A stretch of DNA of 6,386 nt from Candidatus Methanophagales archaeon (GCA_030617585.1 JAUWVD010000073.1:1-6386), one strand, 5' to 3'; positions 1 to 5,668 are shown, counted from the first letter of the stretch. Program-made: numbers and translations. Notes: generated by a model from the sequence alone, not told the origin.

Positions 1-1
1 A

Positions 2-523
2 AATGAGAACTCATTGAAGATGACGGCCATAATAGCAGCAATGGAAGATCTTGGAATTTCTCTGGATAGCATAGAAACCACCTATTTTACCATAAGTCGC
101 GTTAGAGATTACGAGACCAAGGAGAATGAAAACGTGAGTTATAGAGTTTATAACCAAATAACAGTCACGCTTAGCGACTTAGATGATATAGGGAAAGTTA
201 TTGTTGAAGCCACAGATGCAGGGGCCAATAATGTGCAAAGGATAGAATTTGGGTTAACAGAACCCAAGGAGAAGGAGCTAAAGAACGAAGCATTAGAAGA
301 GGCTTGTGAGGATGCAGATTCAAAAGCCGATGCGATAGCCAGTAGCTTTGGTCTTGTAAATTTAAGAGTAGCCTCAGTAAAGGAGATCGGCGTATCGGCA
401 TATCCATATCGAGCAGGTGGATTTGATGAAGCAGTTCCAATGGCAAAATCAATAGCTCCGCCGATCGTTCCGAAAGCGGTAGAAGTCAAGGCTAACCTTG
501 AGGTTGTCTACGAATGCAGTTGA
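2..523 (+). CDS. SIMPL (DUF541) domain protein, 5'-truncated by window edge
   Basis: This is the C-terminal part of a SIMPL/DUF541 family protein. The frame is open from base 2 with no stop (N-E-N-S-L-K-M-T-A-I...), so the true start lies left of the window and the TTG at 14 is not a convincing start. About 173 residues are visible. Family members are usually about 230-250 residues with an N-terminal signal peptide, so roughly the first 60-70 residues are missing. Family signs are the opening helix (MTAIIAAMEDLGI), the following strand region (IETTYFTISRVRDYE), and the central alternation of a helix rich in Glu/Ala/Asp (EALEEACEDADSKADAIASSFGL) with a later strand (VEVKANLEVVYE) that ends the protein. 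SIMPL proteins are generally exported or envelope-associated; their biochemical role is poorly defined and I assign none. The gene looks independent of the cbf5 operon, being separated by 163 nt that contain a repeat. Confidence 0.8.
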   Translation, partial: NENSLKMTAIIAAMEDLGISLDSIETTYFTISRVRDYETKENENVSYRVYNQITVTLSDLDDIGKVIVEATDAGANNVQRIEFGLTEPKEKELKNEALEEACEDADSKADAIASSFGLVNLRVASVKEIGVSAYPYRAGGFDEAVPMAKSIAPPIVPKAVEVKANLEVVYECS

Positions 524-575
524 ACCATTTTGAGTTTTTGATAGGGAGCACACAAAAATTGATTTATCCAAATTT

Positions 576-648
576 TAGACACAGCTTTACACAGATCGCA
601 CCGATTGATTTATTTTTATCTGCGTTAATTAGTGTTAATCCGTGTCTA
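576..648. repeat. Palindromic array of decamer repeats (intergenic)
   Basis: This 73-nt imperfect palindrome is bounded by TAGACAC (576-582) and GTGTCTA (642-648). The left half is three 10-nt units (AGACACAGCT, TTACACAGAT, then CGCACCGATT). The right half, read on the minus strand, gives AGACACGGAT, TAACACTAAT and TAACGCAGAT. An 11-nt AT-rich centre (607-617) separates them. It codes for nothing I recognise. From memory, words of the type ATCTGCGTTAAT...CCGTGTCTAT recur as dispersed intergenic repeats in many prokaryotic genomes, but I could not check that here. Confidence 0.65.
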
Positions 649-653
649 TAGAC

Positions 654-661
654 TTTTTATA
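654..661 (+). promoter_or_regulatory. Candidate TATA box for cbf5
   Basis: TTTTTATA lies in an otherwise GC-poor spacer. An archaeal start site about 25 nt downstream of its centre would fall near 682-686, immediately before the GTG at 687. That would give an almost leaderless cbf5 mRNA. The box is judged by eye only; no upstream BRE is obvious. Confidence 0.4.
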
Positions 662-686
662 GGCCTTTTCTTTTGGTGGGCTATAC

Positions 687-1745
687 GTGACCGGAAAAAG
701 TGGAATAATAATTAATGAAAAGGGAACTAAAAGAAAACAGAGGATGATAAAAAGTAATAAGCCGTTAGAAAGATGCAAATTGGATAAATCCCCCGCTTTT
801 ACAGACCCAAGATATGGGTGTGCACCCGAAGCTCGTACAATAAAGGCGCATATCGAGAGAGGTGTAGTCAATATAGATAAGCCTGCGGGTCCGACGTCCC
901 ATGAAGTGGTGGCGTGGATAAAGAATATCCTGAAGATAAATAAGGCTGCACATACCGGAACTCTAGACCCAAGGGTTACAGGGGTCCTACCAGTCATGCT
1001 AGGTGTGGCAACTAAGTTAGCGGACACGTTCATTGCCGATAAAGGGTATGTATGCGTGATGAAACTGCATGGTGCAGTTGAAGAGGATAAACTGAGGAAG
1101 ATAAGCAAGGATTTCGTAGGCCGGATATATCAAAGACCACCACTGAAGTCGGCTGTCAGAAGGCAGGTAAGGATAAGAAAGGTGCATTACATAGAGATAA
1201 TGGAGATTGCCGGTAGGGACGTGCTGATGAAAGTGGGTTGTGAAGCGGGCACATACATGCGAATGCTGTGCCATCACCTCGGTCTCGCTTTAGGCGTAGG
1301 CGCGCACCTCGTGCAGTTGAGAAGGACGAAATCATTCCCTTTCGATGAGGCGAACCTCACGAAGCTGCAAGACCTAAAAGATGCTTACATCTTTTCTGAG
1401 GAAGGAGATGGGCGCCTTCTACGGAAATTAATCATGCCAATGGAATATGCGTTAGGGCATCTGCCGTGCATAATAGTAAAGGATAGTGCAGTTGATGCAA
1501 TATGTCACGGCGCAAATCTCACAGCTCCTGGTATCTCGCGAATAGAAGAAGGGATAAATATAGGAAATCGTGTTGTAATATATACATTAAAAGGGGAAGC
1601 AGTGAGCATAGGCGAAGCAAAGATGATCTCGGAAGATATGTTCACATCGGAAAAAGGCGTGTGTGTAAAGGCGGAGAAGGTGTTTATGAAGCGGGGGACG
1701 TATGTAAAGAGTTGGAGGAGTAAAGCCGAGGTGGCTGAGTGGTAA
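687..1745 (+). CDS. cbf5: Archaeal tRNA/rRNA pseudouridine synthase Cbf5 (TruB family)
   Basis: Cbf5 is the catalytic subunit of the archaeal H/ACA ribonucleoprotein that isomerises uridine to pseudouridine in rRNA; it can also act on tRNA U55. The protein has a short basic N-terminal arm, the TruB catalytic domain from about residue 58 (GVVNIDKPAGPTSHEVVAW), the GTLDP motif with the catalytic aspartate at residue 94, the conserved segment YQRPPLKSAVRRQ (148-160), the CEAGTYMR region (185-192), and a C-terminal PUA domain (about 250-343) ending in the typical GTYVKSW. At 352 residues it is slightly longer than usual. The GTG at 687 has GGTGGG at 675-680 with 6-nt spacing. An in-frame ATG at 744 gives 333 residues, closer to the family, but GAGG abuts it with no spacing. 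The last six residues (AEVAEW) and the stop lie within the downstream tRNA gene. Confidence 0.95.
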   Translation: MTGKSGIIINEKGTKRKQRMIKSNKPLERCKLDKSPAFTDPRYGCAPEARTIKAHIERGVVNIDKPAGPTSHEVVAWIKNILKINKAAHTGTLDPRVTGVLPVMLGVATKLADTFIADKGYVCVMKLHGAVEEDKLRKISKDFVGRIYQRPPLKSAVRRQVRIRKVHYIEIMEIAGRDVLMKVGCEAGTYMRMLCHHLGLALGVGAHLVQLRRTKSFPFDEANLTKLQDLKDAYIFSEEGDGRLLRKLIMPMEYALGHLPCIIVKDSAVDAICHGANLTAPGISRIEEGINIGNRVVIYTLKGEAVSIGEAKMISEDMFTSEKGVCVKAEKVFMKRGTYVKSWRSKAEVAEW

Positions 1746-1822
1746 GGCGCAGGCCTGGAACTCCCCGAACAGGTAGCCTGTGTTCCGCAAGGGACTCAAG
1801 GGTTCAAATCCCTTCCTCGGCG
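1725..1822 (+). tRNA. tRNA-Ser(GGA), intron-containing, CCA not encoded
   Basis: A complete class II tRNA can be folded. The acceptor stem is GCCGAGG (1725-1731) with CCTCGGC (1815-1821) and discriminator G1822. The D stem is GCT/GGC with the GG pair at 1741-1742. The anticodon stem is CAGGC (1750-1754) with GCCTG (1776-1780). A long variable arm, GTTCC-GCAA-GGGAC, spans 1782-1795. The T arm is AAGGG-TTCAAAT-CCCTT (1798-1814). The anticodon GGA (1757-1759), the long variable arm and G73 all point to serine, reading UCC/UCU. The apparent anticodon loop is 21 nt, which is 14 too many, so an intron sits at the usual 37/38 site. The mature tRNA would be 84 nt before CCA addition. The first 21 nt are also the end of the cbf5 coding sequence. 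Confidence 0.95.
1761..1774 (+). other. 14-nt tRNA intron with relaxed bulge-helix-bulge
   Basis: This intron (CTCCCCGAACAGGT) interrupts the anticodon loop between position 37 (A1760) and position 38 (A1775). Removing it restores the loop CTGGAAA. Flanking 3-nt bulges AAC (1759-1761) and GTA (1773-1775) enclose a central helix of three Watson-Crick pairs (C1755-G1772, T1756-A1771, G1757-C1770) and a G1758/A1769 mismatch. Another register, CCTG 1754-1757 with CAGG 1770-1773, gives four perfect pairs but would cut one or two bases away and leave too short a loop. The archaeal splicing endonuclease should remove it. The exact cut sites are inferred. Confidence 0.8.
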
Positions 1823-1851
1823 AAACAAGACTAAACCAAACTAAAAGAAAA

Positions 1852-2355
1852 ATGAGTGAAGAAGTAGAAGAGACGGGAGAGGAATTCAAGTATTTCGTTA
1901 GAATTCTGGATACCGACTTAGATGGTAAGAGAAACGTAGCAGATTCACTATGCGGCGTAAAGGGCGTAGGGCGAAGAATAGCGGAGACGCTTGTTAGGTC
2001 AGCGGGGATAGACTCAAAGGGGAAGATGGGAAATCTTTCAGACGATGAAGTTGAGCGGTTGAAAACTGCGATCAGCAGTGCGGAGAAGCGTTTACCACTA
2101 TGGATGTTTAACAGGCGAAAAGACATAAATACCGGTGTGGACAAGCATATAATGGGAACAGACCTCCCGCTGAAATTTCGCGATGATATAAATTTGTTGC
2201 GGAAGATACGGTCTTATCGTGGCATAAGACATGAAAGAGGGCTGAAAGTGAGAGGGCAAAGGACTAAAGCAACGGGTCGAAGGGGTATGGTAGTAGGCGT
2301 AATAAGAAAGAAGCAAGAGGCAGCGCAAGCTGGAGGGACGAAGGGAGGTACATAA
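1852..2355 (+). CDS. rps13: Small ribosomal subunit protein uS13
   Basis: uS13 sits in the head of the 30S subunit and contacts the A- and P-site tRNAs and the large subunit. The 167-residue protein has the helix-two-turn-helix start FKYFVRILDTDLDGKRNVADSLCGVKGVGRRIAETL (residues about 13-48) and the basic C-terminal tail SYRGIRHERGLKVRGQRTKATGR that contacts rRNA. Length is in the archaeal range (about 150-175). The ATG at 1852 was chosen because the longer frame back to 1780 would start inside the tRNA gene and adds 24 residues foreign to the family. Only 29 nt separate it from the tRNA-Ser 3' end. That leader is A-rich, without a Shine-Dalgarno or room for a promoter, so the gene is probably cotranscribed with the tRNA. 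It is the first gene of the rps13-rps4-rps11-rpoD cluster. Confidence 0.96.
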   Translation: MSEEVEETGEEFKYFVRILDTDLDGKRNVADSLCGVKGVGRRIAETLVRSAGIDSKGKMGNLSDDEVERLKTAISSAEKRLPLWMFNRRKDINTGVDKHIMGTDLPLKFRDDINLLRKIRSYRGIRHERGLKVRGQRTKATGRRGMVVGVIRKKQEAAQAGGTKGGT

Positions 2356-2356
2356 T

Positions 2357-2857
2357 ATGGGGCATCCAAAGAAAAGAAAGAAGACATATGAGAAACCAAG
2401 AAGGCCATGGGAAGCGAAGCGGATAAAAGAAGAGAAGGAGTTAACAGATACGTATGGGTTGAAGAACAAGAAGGAGATATGGAAGGCTGCAAGCTTTATA
2501 AAGAAATGCAGGAGAGAAATAAGGGCGATCTTAGCGGGAATAGCAGGGGCGAAGCCCACAGAGCATATGTTAAGGGAGAAAGAAGCCATTTTGGCGAGTT
2601 TAAAGAGGAAGGGGATATTAAAACAGGGAGAAGCCGCCGTAGATTTAGACGATGTTTTGTCGCTGAGCGTAGAGAATGTCTTAGAGAGACGCTTACAAAC
2701 AAGAGTATATAAGAAGGAACTTGCCAATTCGATAAAACATGCTCGACAACTCATTGTTCACGGTCATATCGCTGTCGATGGTAGAAGGGTAACAATCCCA
2801 TCGTATATAATACGCGAGGACGAAGAAGGGAAAATAGGCTACTATGGGAAATCATAA
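2357..2857 (+). CDS. rps4: Small ribosomal subunit protein uS4
   Basis: uS4 is a primary 16S rRNA-binding protein that nucleates assembly of the 30S body. The 166-residue product begins with the archaeal signature MGHPKKRKKTYEKPRRPWEAKRIKEE and continues with YGLKNKKEIWKA. It carries the S4 RNA-binding domain from about residue 104 (VENVLERRLQTRVYKKELANSIKHARQLIVHGHIAVDGRRVTIP). No cysteines suggest a zinc-binding form. The start is firm: GGGAGGT at 2343-2349, inside the end of rps13, lies 7 nt before the ATG, and the rps13 stop ends one base before it. This tight junction suggests translational coupling with rps13. Confidence 0.97.
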   Translation: MGHPKKRKKTYEKPRRPWEAKRIKEEKELTDTYGLKNKKEIWKAASFIKKCRREIRAILAGIAGAKPTEHMLREKEAILASLKRKGILKQGEAAVDLDDVLSLSVENVLERRLQTRVYKKELANSIKHARQLIVHGHIAVDGRRVTIPSYIIREDEEGKIGYYGKS

Positions 2858-2880
2858 TGACAAAGAAGGTGGTTTGAAAA

Positions 2881-3270
2881 ATGACTGAAATCAGATGGGC
2901 TGTAGCGCACATATACTCTTCATTTAATAACACTATTATCACAATAACCGATTTGCCGGGTGCTGAAACGATCGCAAGGGCTTCCGGCGGGATGGTTGCA
3001 AAATCGGACCGCGATGAAAGTTCACCATATACCGCAATGCAGATGGCAACACAACTAGCAGATAAACTAAAAGAGCGGGAAATAAGAGGGTTACATGTGA
3101 AAGTAAAAGCTGCTTCGGGACGTAAATCGAGGACAACTGCCCCAGGCGCACAGGCAGCGATAAGAGCTTTCGGTCGTGCTGGGATTCGTATAGGGAAGAT
3201 AGAGGACGTGACACCGATGCCACATGACGGCACGAAGCGTCCTGGAGGAAAGCGAGGGAGAAGAGTCTAA
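2881..3270 (+). CDS. rps11: Small ribosomal subunit protein uS11
   Basis: uS11 lies on the 30S platform near the mRNA exit and binds 16S rRNA. The 129-residue protein is nearly full family consensus: AHIYSSFNNTIITITDLPGAETIARASGGM (residues about 9-38), the DRDESSPYTAMQMA segment, and the C-terminal rRNA-binding end GRAGIRIGKIEDVTPMPHDGTKRPGGKRGRRV. The ATG at 2881 has AGGTGGT (2867-2873) with 7-nt spacing, the best Shine-Dalgarno in the cluster. The rps4 stop is 23 nt upstream. In between, an in-frame six-codon reading frame (M-T-K-K-V-V, 2857-2877) overlaps the rps4 stop as TAATG and ends in TGA just before this start; it is probably incidental. Confidence 0.97.
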   Translation: MTEIRWAVAHIYSSFNNTIITITDLPGAETIARASGGMVAKSDRDESSPYTAMQMATQLADKLKEREIRGLHVKVKAASGRKSRTTAPGAQAAIRAFGRAGIRIGKIEDVTPMPHDGTKRPGGKRGRRV

Positions 3271-3296
3271 GCTTTTGCTTACACACGGGTTAGTGG

Positions 3297-3938
3297 ATGG
3301 AAGTAAAAATAGCGGATCGGGGGGAAAAGGAAGTGGTAATTGCACTTTCTGGTGTAAAAGTGCGTTTTGCAAATGCGCTTAGAAGAGTAATGATTGCCGA
3401 GGTGCCAAAGCTTGCAATTGACGAACTGAATATTCGGGAGAATACATCGTTACTATACGACGAGCAATTAGCGTTGCGTTTGGCTCTGGTGCCATTGAAG
3501 ACAGACCTTAATGATTATAAAAAGGAAGACCAGATTACTCTGACTTTAAAAGCAACAAGCCCGGAAAAAGCTGGCTATGCAATGGTATATTCTAAGGAAC
3601 TCATCTCCTCATACCCTAAAGTGGAGGCAGCATCTGAAAATATACCGATTGTGAAACTGATTTCAACGGAGAGGGAAATAGGTGCTATAAAAACGGTTGC
3701 GAGGCAAAAGATAGATCTGGATGCGATAGCAAGGTGGGGTAGAGGCGAAGAACATGCGAAATGGCAGCCAGTTACTATTTGTGGCTATAAAGACGTATCC
3801 GACGAAGATGTGAATAATTTACTTTTCACTGTTGAGAGTGATGGCGCACTTCCGGTAGATGAGATAATATTGGAAGCGGCGAGGATAATGCAGGAGAAAT
3901 GTGAGCGCATGGTAGAGGCGCTAAAAGAACTATCTTAG
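3297..3938 (+). CDS. rpoD: DNA-directed RNA polymerase subunit D (Rpo3)
   Basis: Subunit D is the archaeal counterpart of bacterial alpha and eukaryotic Rpb3. It pairs with subunit L to form the assembly platform of RNA polymerase. The 213-residue protein has the dimerisation half FANALRRVMIAEVPKLAIDELNI (residues 24-46), the strand-rich insert domain (about 51-155), the archaeal motif GRGEEHAKWQPV (148-159), and a C-terminal return to the dimerisation domain with a long final helix. Many archaeal D subunits carry Cys-rich iron-sulfur motifs in the insert domain. Here the only cysteines are residues 162 and 202, so no cluster is expected. The ATG at 3297 is the only in-frame start, since TAG at 3291-3293 closes the frame upstream. 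Its Shine-Dalgarno is weak. It follows rps11 by 26 nt in the same operon. Confidence 0.95.
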   Translation: MEVKIADRGEKEVVIALSGVKVRFANALRRVMIAEVPKLAIDELNIRENTSLLYDEQLALRLALVPLKTDLNDYKKEDQITLTLKATSPEKAGYAMVYSKELISSYPKVEAASENIPIVKLISTEREIGAIKTVARQKIDLDAIARWGRGEEHAKWQPVTICGYKDVSDEDVNNLLFTVESDGALPVDEIILEAARIMQEKCERMVEALKELS

Positions 3939-3950
3939 AAAATTCGATTT

Positions 3951-4637
3951 ATGAATAGTGTAAAAGCGATCATACCATTTAAGAAGAAAGGGGCAAAAAC
4001 GAGATTACGGACGTTTTTAACTGAGGCAGAGCGAGAAGAACTTGCTATGAGGATGTTAAAAGATGTTTTAGTTGCCTTATCTGAGTCGAAGATAGAAGAA
4101 GTAGAGATAATCACAACGTGCTCTAAGGAAGAACTATTAAATGAATTGAAACTTGAGCTTCGGAATTTGAAACTGAGTGTAAGGGTAGATGAAAAAGGAC
4201 TGAACGAGGTGTTAAACGAAGTAATACAGAATGAAAAAGATCCTAGGCTGATAATAATGGCTGATATACCGCTTGTAACACCAGAAAGTATAAATGGACT
4301 CATCGGGTATGACGCGGATGTGGTGATAGCACCGGGAAGAAAGGGTGGTACAAACGCTTTATTCATGCGAAAGCCATGTGAGTTCGTCGTTTCTTACTAT
4401 GGGGTTAGCTACCTGGAACATATAGAAACGGCGAAGAGGCGGAATTTGAGCTACATCGTTCACGATTCGTTCTTTATCAGTGCAGATATAGACGAAGATG
4501 ATGATTTGATGGAGCTATTAATACACGGTAGATATTTTTCTGCGGAATATCTACGTATGATTGGTGTTTTTATCCAGGTGGATAAAAAATCTAAGCTGAG
4601 GGCAAGAGTGGATAGGCAAAAGCTCAAAATCTTGTAG
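3951..4637 (+). CDS. cofC: 2-phospho-L-lactate guanylyltransferase CofC (F420 biosynthesis)
   Basis: CofC activates 2-phospho-L-lactate with GTP to lactyl-diphosphoguanosine, the donor used by CofD to build coenzyme F420. The enzyme is cytosolic. The 228-residue product carries the family's nucleotidyltransferase signature: VKAIIPFKKKGAKTRL (residues 4-19), the metal-site segment IIMADIPLVTPE (101-112), PGRKGGTNALF (128-138), SYYGVSYLEH (148-157) and HDSFFISADIDEDDDLMELL (171-190). Length is near the usual 200-225, with a basic C-terminal extension (KKSKLRARVDRQKLKIL) that looks variable. The gene begins 12 nt after rpoD, with no Shine-Dalgarno and no room for a promoter, so it likely rides on the ribosomal-protein/RNAP transcript. 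Its stop codon falls inside a perfect hairpin. Confidence 0.94.
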   Translation: MNSVKAIIPFKKKGAKTRLRTFLTEAEREELAMRMLKDVLVALSESKIEEVEIITTCSKEELLNELKLELRNLKLSVRVDEKGLNEVLNEVIQNEKDPRLIIMADIPLVTPESINGLIGYDADVVIAPGRKGGTNALFMRKPCEFVVSYYGVSYLEHIETAKRRNLSYIVHDSFFISADIDEDDDLMELLIHGRYFSAEYLRMIGVFIQVDKKSKLRARVDRQKLKIL

Positions 4638-4646
4638 ATTTTGAGC
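4622..4646 (+). terminator. 11-bp perfect hairpin on the cofC stop codon, possible terminator
   Basis: GCTCAAAATCT (4622-4632) and AGATTTTGAGC (4636-4646) are perfect inverted repeats separated by TGT. The cofC stop TAG (4635-4637) spans the loop and the right arm. Only a short ATTTGATT follows, so a classical T-tract is weak; archaeal termination depends mainly on T-runs. It may instead protect or process the 3' end of the long operon transcript. Confidence 0.45.
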
Positions 4647-4653
4647 ATTTGAT

Positions 4654-4681
4654 TGCAAAATGCAAATTGAAAAATGCAAAA
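4654..4681. repeat. Degenerate heptamer tandem repeat
   Basis: Four consecutive 7-nt units can be read: TGCAAAA (4654), TGCAAAT (4661), TGAAAAA (4668) and TGCAAAA (4675). The spacing is exactly 7 nt. The array lies between the cofC hairpin and the ftr promoter. A 7-nt unit repeats in all frames every 21 nt, so it translates spuriously as peptides like KCKI or FAFCN; I therefore do not call a gene across it. Confidence 0.6.
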
Positions 4682-4715
4682 TTTGTGTTTGTGATTTTTA
4701 CGGAGGACTAAAAAC

Positions 4716-4759
4716 AGAAACATTTATTACTTCTACATCATCATCGTTCTTTGAGGTGA
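4716..4759 (+). promoter_or_regulatory. ftr promoter (BRE/TATA) and Shine-Dalgarno
   Basis: AGAAAC (4716-4721) resembles a BRE and is followed by the TATA-like ATTTATTA (4722-4729). A start site about 25 nt downstream would be near 4748-4752, just before the strong Shine-Dalgarno GAGGTGA (4753-4759), which is 9 nt from the ATG at 4769. This predicts a very short leader and independent transcription of ftr from the ribosomal cluster. Confidence 0.5.
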
Positions 4760-4768
4760 AAGAAAAAA

Positions 4769-5668
4769 ATGGAATTGGAAGGTGTAGAAATAGAAGATAC
4801 ATTTGCAGAGGCGTTTCCGATAAAGGTTGCGCGAGTATTGATAACGGCGGTGAATGAGAAATGGGCAATGATAGCGGCGAAGGAGATGACGGGATTTGGT
4901 ACTTCCGTGATAATGTGCCCCGCAGAGGCAGGGATAGATAAAATAGCATCGCCTGAAGAGACCCCGGATGGAAGACCAGGAGTTTATGTAATGATGTGCA
5001 CATTCGGCTATAAGGCATTAGATGAGCAGTTGCTTGCGAGGATAGGACAATGTGTCTTCACATGTCCTACAACGGCGGTTTTTAATGCTATGCCTGAAAG
5101 CGAGAAGGAGTTTAATACTGGCTTCAAGTTGAAATTCTTTGGTGACGGATTCGAATCAGAGGAGGAACTAAACGGTAGAGAAGTGGTAAGGGTCCCGATA
5201 ATGGGTGGCGAGTTCGTGATGGAGAAGAACATGGGCGCAAAGGCTGGCGTTGCCGGAGGTAATATTTTTATCCTAGCGAAGGACCAGATGGCTGCACTGG
5301 CCGCTGCTGAAGATGCTGTTGCCGCAATACTGGAAGTGGAAAGCACAATAACGCCGTTTACGGGTGGCGTTGTCGCTTCGGGCTCGAAACCGAGCTCAAA
5401 TGCATACAAGTTCATGCACGCCTCTATAAATGAGAAGTACTGCCCCACGTTAAAGGACAAAATAGAAGATTCTGAACTGCCTGCAGATGTCAACGGCGTC
5501 TTTGAGATCGTAATAAACGGCGTTAGCGAAGATGTGGTTAAGGACGGAATGAAGGCGGGAATAAAGGCGGCGGTGAAAGTTCCAGGTGTGGTAAAGATAA
5601 CGGCAGGTAATTTCGGCGGTAACCTGGGAAAGTACCATCTCAAGCTTAAAGATGTGCTGGGGTTGTAA
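4769..5668 (+). CDS. ftr: Formylmethanofuran--tetrahydromethanopterin N-formyltransferase
   Basis: Ftr reversibly transfers the formyl group between methanofuran and tetrahydromethanopterin. It is a soluble cytosolic step of CO2-reducing methanogenesis, and of C1 oxidation when run in reverse in methanotrophic, alkanotrophic and sulfate-reducing archaea. The 299-residue product matches the family length (about 297). It begins with the typical EIEDTFAEAFPIKVARVLITA (residues 7-27). It has the N-lobe segment GYKALDEQLLARIGQCVFTCPTTAVFN (80-106), followed by GFKLKFFGDGFE (118-129). The C-lobe runs from about residue 145 (MGGEFVMEKNMGAKAGVAGGNIFILA) through GGVVASGSKPSSNAYKFMHAS to the terminal NFGGNLGKYHLKLKDV. 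The start is supported by GAGGTGA at 4753-4759. No key region is missing. It lies beside cofC, but its own promoter and terminator make it a single-gene transcript. Confidence 0.97.
   Translation: MELEGVEIEDTFAEAFPIKVARVLITAVNEKWAMIAAKEMTGFGTSVIMCPAEAGIDKIASPEETPDGRPGVYVMMCTFGYKALDEQLLARIGQCVFTCPTTAVFNAMPESEKEFNTGFKLKFFGDGFESEEELNGREVVRVPIMGGEFVMEKNMGAKAGVAGGNIFILAKDQMAALAAAEDAVAAILEVESTITPFTGGVVASGSKPSSNAYKFMHASINEKYCPTLKDKIEDSELPADVNGVFEIVINGVSEDVVKDGMKAGIKAAVKVPGVVKITAGNFGGNLGKYHLKLKDVLGL

Noticed and set aside
1782..1795. GTTCC-GCAA-GGGAC hairpin as a terminator after cbf5
   Set aside because: It is the variable arm of the class II tRNA-Ser, and no T-run follows.
1780..1851. Extended rps13 start giving a 191-residue protein
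   Set aside because: The extra 24 codons lie in the tRNA-Ser variable and T arms and the leader, and do not resemble uS13.
2857..2877. Six-codon reading frame (MTKKVV) in frame with rps11
   Set aside because: It ends in TGA inside the rps11 Shine-Dalgarno spacer. uS11 is complete without it; most likely incidental.
3935..4366. 143-codon minus-strand frame opposite cofC
   Set aside because: Shadow of the cofC frame, low-complexity Ser/Phe-rich, with no recognisable family.
4660..4857. 65-codon plus-strand reading frame upstream of and into ftr
   Set aside because: It begins in the heptamer repeat, runs across the ftr promoter and overlaps ftr out of frame; its composition is repeat-derived.
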